Part shown: in pieces, positions 4,614-5,679 of the stretch
Numbering within the stretch: the stretch's first letter is position 1
Layout: each line of letters opens with the position of its first letter
From: Nocardioidaceae bacterium
GTDB taxonomy: Bacteria; Actinomycetota; Actinomycetes; Propionibacteriales; Nocardioidaceae
Length of the DNA: 5,679 nt
Direction of reading: 5' to 3'
NCBI GenBank assembly: GCA_013693815.1
Contig: CP059259.1
Span: 2,788,942-2,794,620, forward strand
Position numbers and translations under genes: made by a program
Notes under the pieces: generated by a model
The model's input: only the letters and a program-made list of their open reading frames with translations
Told to the model about the DNA's origin: nothing
Databases searched by the model: none

Positions 4614-5679
4614 CAACGGCAACTTTGGGGAGCATCGGAGCCAGGACCAGGAGCCGCACAAACATCGCGTCAGCAGCAGTCCCAGCCGTGGCTGCAGCCG
4701 TAGCTCTGGTCGGGGCACTTGCCGGATGCGCGAGCAAACCTGTGTTGTCGGCCCACAGCGACCGGCTCCAAGTGGTGACGACGACAGGGCTGTTGCGCGA
4801 CCTGGTCGAACAGGTGGGTGGGGACCAGGTCGATGTGGCCTCGATCGTTCCCGATGGCGCCGACCCGCATTCGTACGAGCCGACACTGCGCGATGCCCGC
4901 AACGTCGTGTATGCGGACGTGGCGTTCTCCAACTACGCCTTGCTGGAAGAACGTGCTGTCATCAAGACCCTGGACTCCAACCTGCAAACCGAGGCGATCA
5001 ACGTGTCGCTGGCCGAGGAGGCAGTGAAGTACGCCGCGGAGATCATCCCGATGGTGGAGAACGTCAACCTCGACACGGTGTGGCTGGGGCTACGGGCACA
5101 CGGTGACGGTCGGGAGAGGTTCGGCGCGAACCGAACCTCCCAGGTGCTGGTATCAGTCACCGAGCTCACCGGGCCTGGCAAGATGTACGCCTACCTGACA
5201 GGTTCGCTGGGCAACACCGATGTCTACTTCGACTCCTCCGACGGATTCGATGCCGCCAACGGGTACAAGCACGACACGATGTCGCTGCCACCTGCCGCGC
5301 ACACCCACCTGTCGTGGGCCTTCACCGAGCCCGGCATCTACACCCTCACGCTGCAAGCCAAGGTGCAGGTGGACGACACCTCTCGGCCGCAGGAGCTGGA
5401 TACCCAGACCTTCACGTTCGCGGTCGGCGTCAACCCGGCCGATGCCGGCGTACCCGATGCAGTGGTGTTGAGCCAGGGACATGCCGATCTCACCGCGAAC
5501 CTGGACAGCGGTGGGCTGGAGGTGCGCTACGACCCCGAGGGCGGCGGCGAGCACAGCCAGGACTCCTACCCCGCCGACCGCGTGGTGATCGACGTCCCCG
5601 CCAAGGCGCTGGACGAGGTGCCGAACGGTGACCAGTTCCGTTTCCTCGGCAAACCAGGAACCAAGGTCTACCAGCTTCC
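4610..5679 (+). CDS. Anchored repeat ABC transporter substrate-binding lipoprotein (TIGR03772-like), truncated at the window end
   Basis: From ATG 4610 the frame is open to the window end (356 codons). It overlaps the previous stop as ATGA and has no clear ribosome binding site, so translation is probably coupled. Residues 12-40 form a lipoprotein signal: basic RTRSR, a hydrophobic stretch, and lipobox LAGC with C40 the likely lipidated residue. Residues 52-160 resemble ZnuA-type zinc/manganese-binding proteins: LQVVTTTGLLRDLVEQVGGD, PDGADPHSYEPTLRD with H87 as a likely metal ligand, YADVAFSNYALLE. The usual second histidine (HxWLDP) is not seen; NLDTVWLGLR stands there. The sequence then passes into half of a surface repeat (GPGKMYAYL, THLSWAFTEPG with H231 and H233, FTFAVG) and a further repeat starting SQGHADL (H291) and FLGKPGTKVY. 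The second half of the binding domain is expected beyond the window. Likely substrate zinc, by context. Confidence 0.88.
   Translation, partial: MTTATLGSIGARTRSRTNIASAAVPAVAAAVALVGALAGCASKPVLSAHSDRLQVVTTTGLLRDLVEQVGGDQVDVASIVPDGADPHSYEPTLRDARNVVYADVAFSNYALLEERAVIKTLDSNLQTEAINVSLAEEAVKYAAEIIPMVENVNLDTVWLGLRAHGDGRERFGANRTSQVLVSVTELTGPGKMYAYLTGSLGNTDVYFDSSDGFDAANGYKHDTMSLPPAAHTHLSWAFTEPGIYTLTLQAKVQVDDTSRPQELDTQTFTFAVGVNPADAGVPDAVVLSQGHADLTANLDSGGLEVRYDPEGGGEHSQDSYPADRVVIDVPAKALDEVPNGDQFRFLGKPGTKVYQL

Noticed and set aside
1..5679. CRISPR array, tRNA, rRNA, insertion sequence or riboswitch
   Set aside because: No regularly spaced direct repeats, no cloverleaf or rRNA wording, no transposase or terminal inverted repeats were recognised on either strand.

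Overview
The window comes from a high-GC Actinomycetota chromosome. The evidence is GC-rich codon use, TANNNT-type -10 boxes, a FurB-type Zur, and protein families typical of this phylum. I cannot fix the genus. The content is a zinc-starvation locus built around Zur.

Left part: a bidirectional intergenic region (717-774) carries one near-palindromic Zur box between two mirror-image -10 hexamers. Leftwards it drives rpmE2 (zinc-free L31) and, overlapping by ATGA, the start of an Rv0106/MRF-like COG0523 protein that runs off the window. Rightwards it drives rpmB-rpmG-rpsN, the cysteine-poor (C-) forms of L28, L33 and S14. Such paralogues replace the zinc-ribbon versions when zinc is scarce. 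The usual companion rpsR (S18) is absent. Next comes zur itself, with all metal ligands of mycobacterial FurB conserved and a possible leaderless promoter.

Right part: after a 239-base intergenic stretch with a hairpin and a second Zur-like box over the likely transcription start, there is a large surface protein. It has a signal peptide, three copies of the actinobacterial surface-anchored repeat (TIGR03769, 'choice-of-anchor M'), acidic and proline-rich linkers, and a C-terminal membrane anchor. An ATGA overlap leads into a lipoprotein in which a ZnuA-like substrate-binding domain is interrupted by the same repeats. This is the 'anchored repeat-type ABC transporter' family (TIGR03772/TIGR03773). 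Its ATPase and permease genes should lie downstream of the window.

Integrated view (inference): when zinc falls, Zur releases both operators. The cell then swaps zinc ribosomal proteins for zinc-free ones, recruits a hibernation-type factor, and makes a surface-to-membrane zinc capture system whose repeats carry conserved histidines.

Three frame breaks are visible: one in rpsN and two in the repeat protein. Each equals the loss of a single base at or near a short homopolymer, and restoring one base gives the expected protein each time. Sequencing or assembly error is the simplest explanation; real decay is the alternative.
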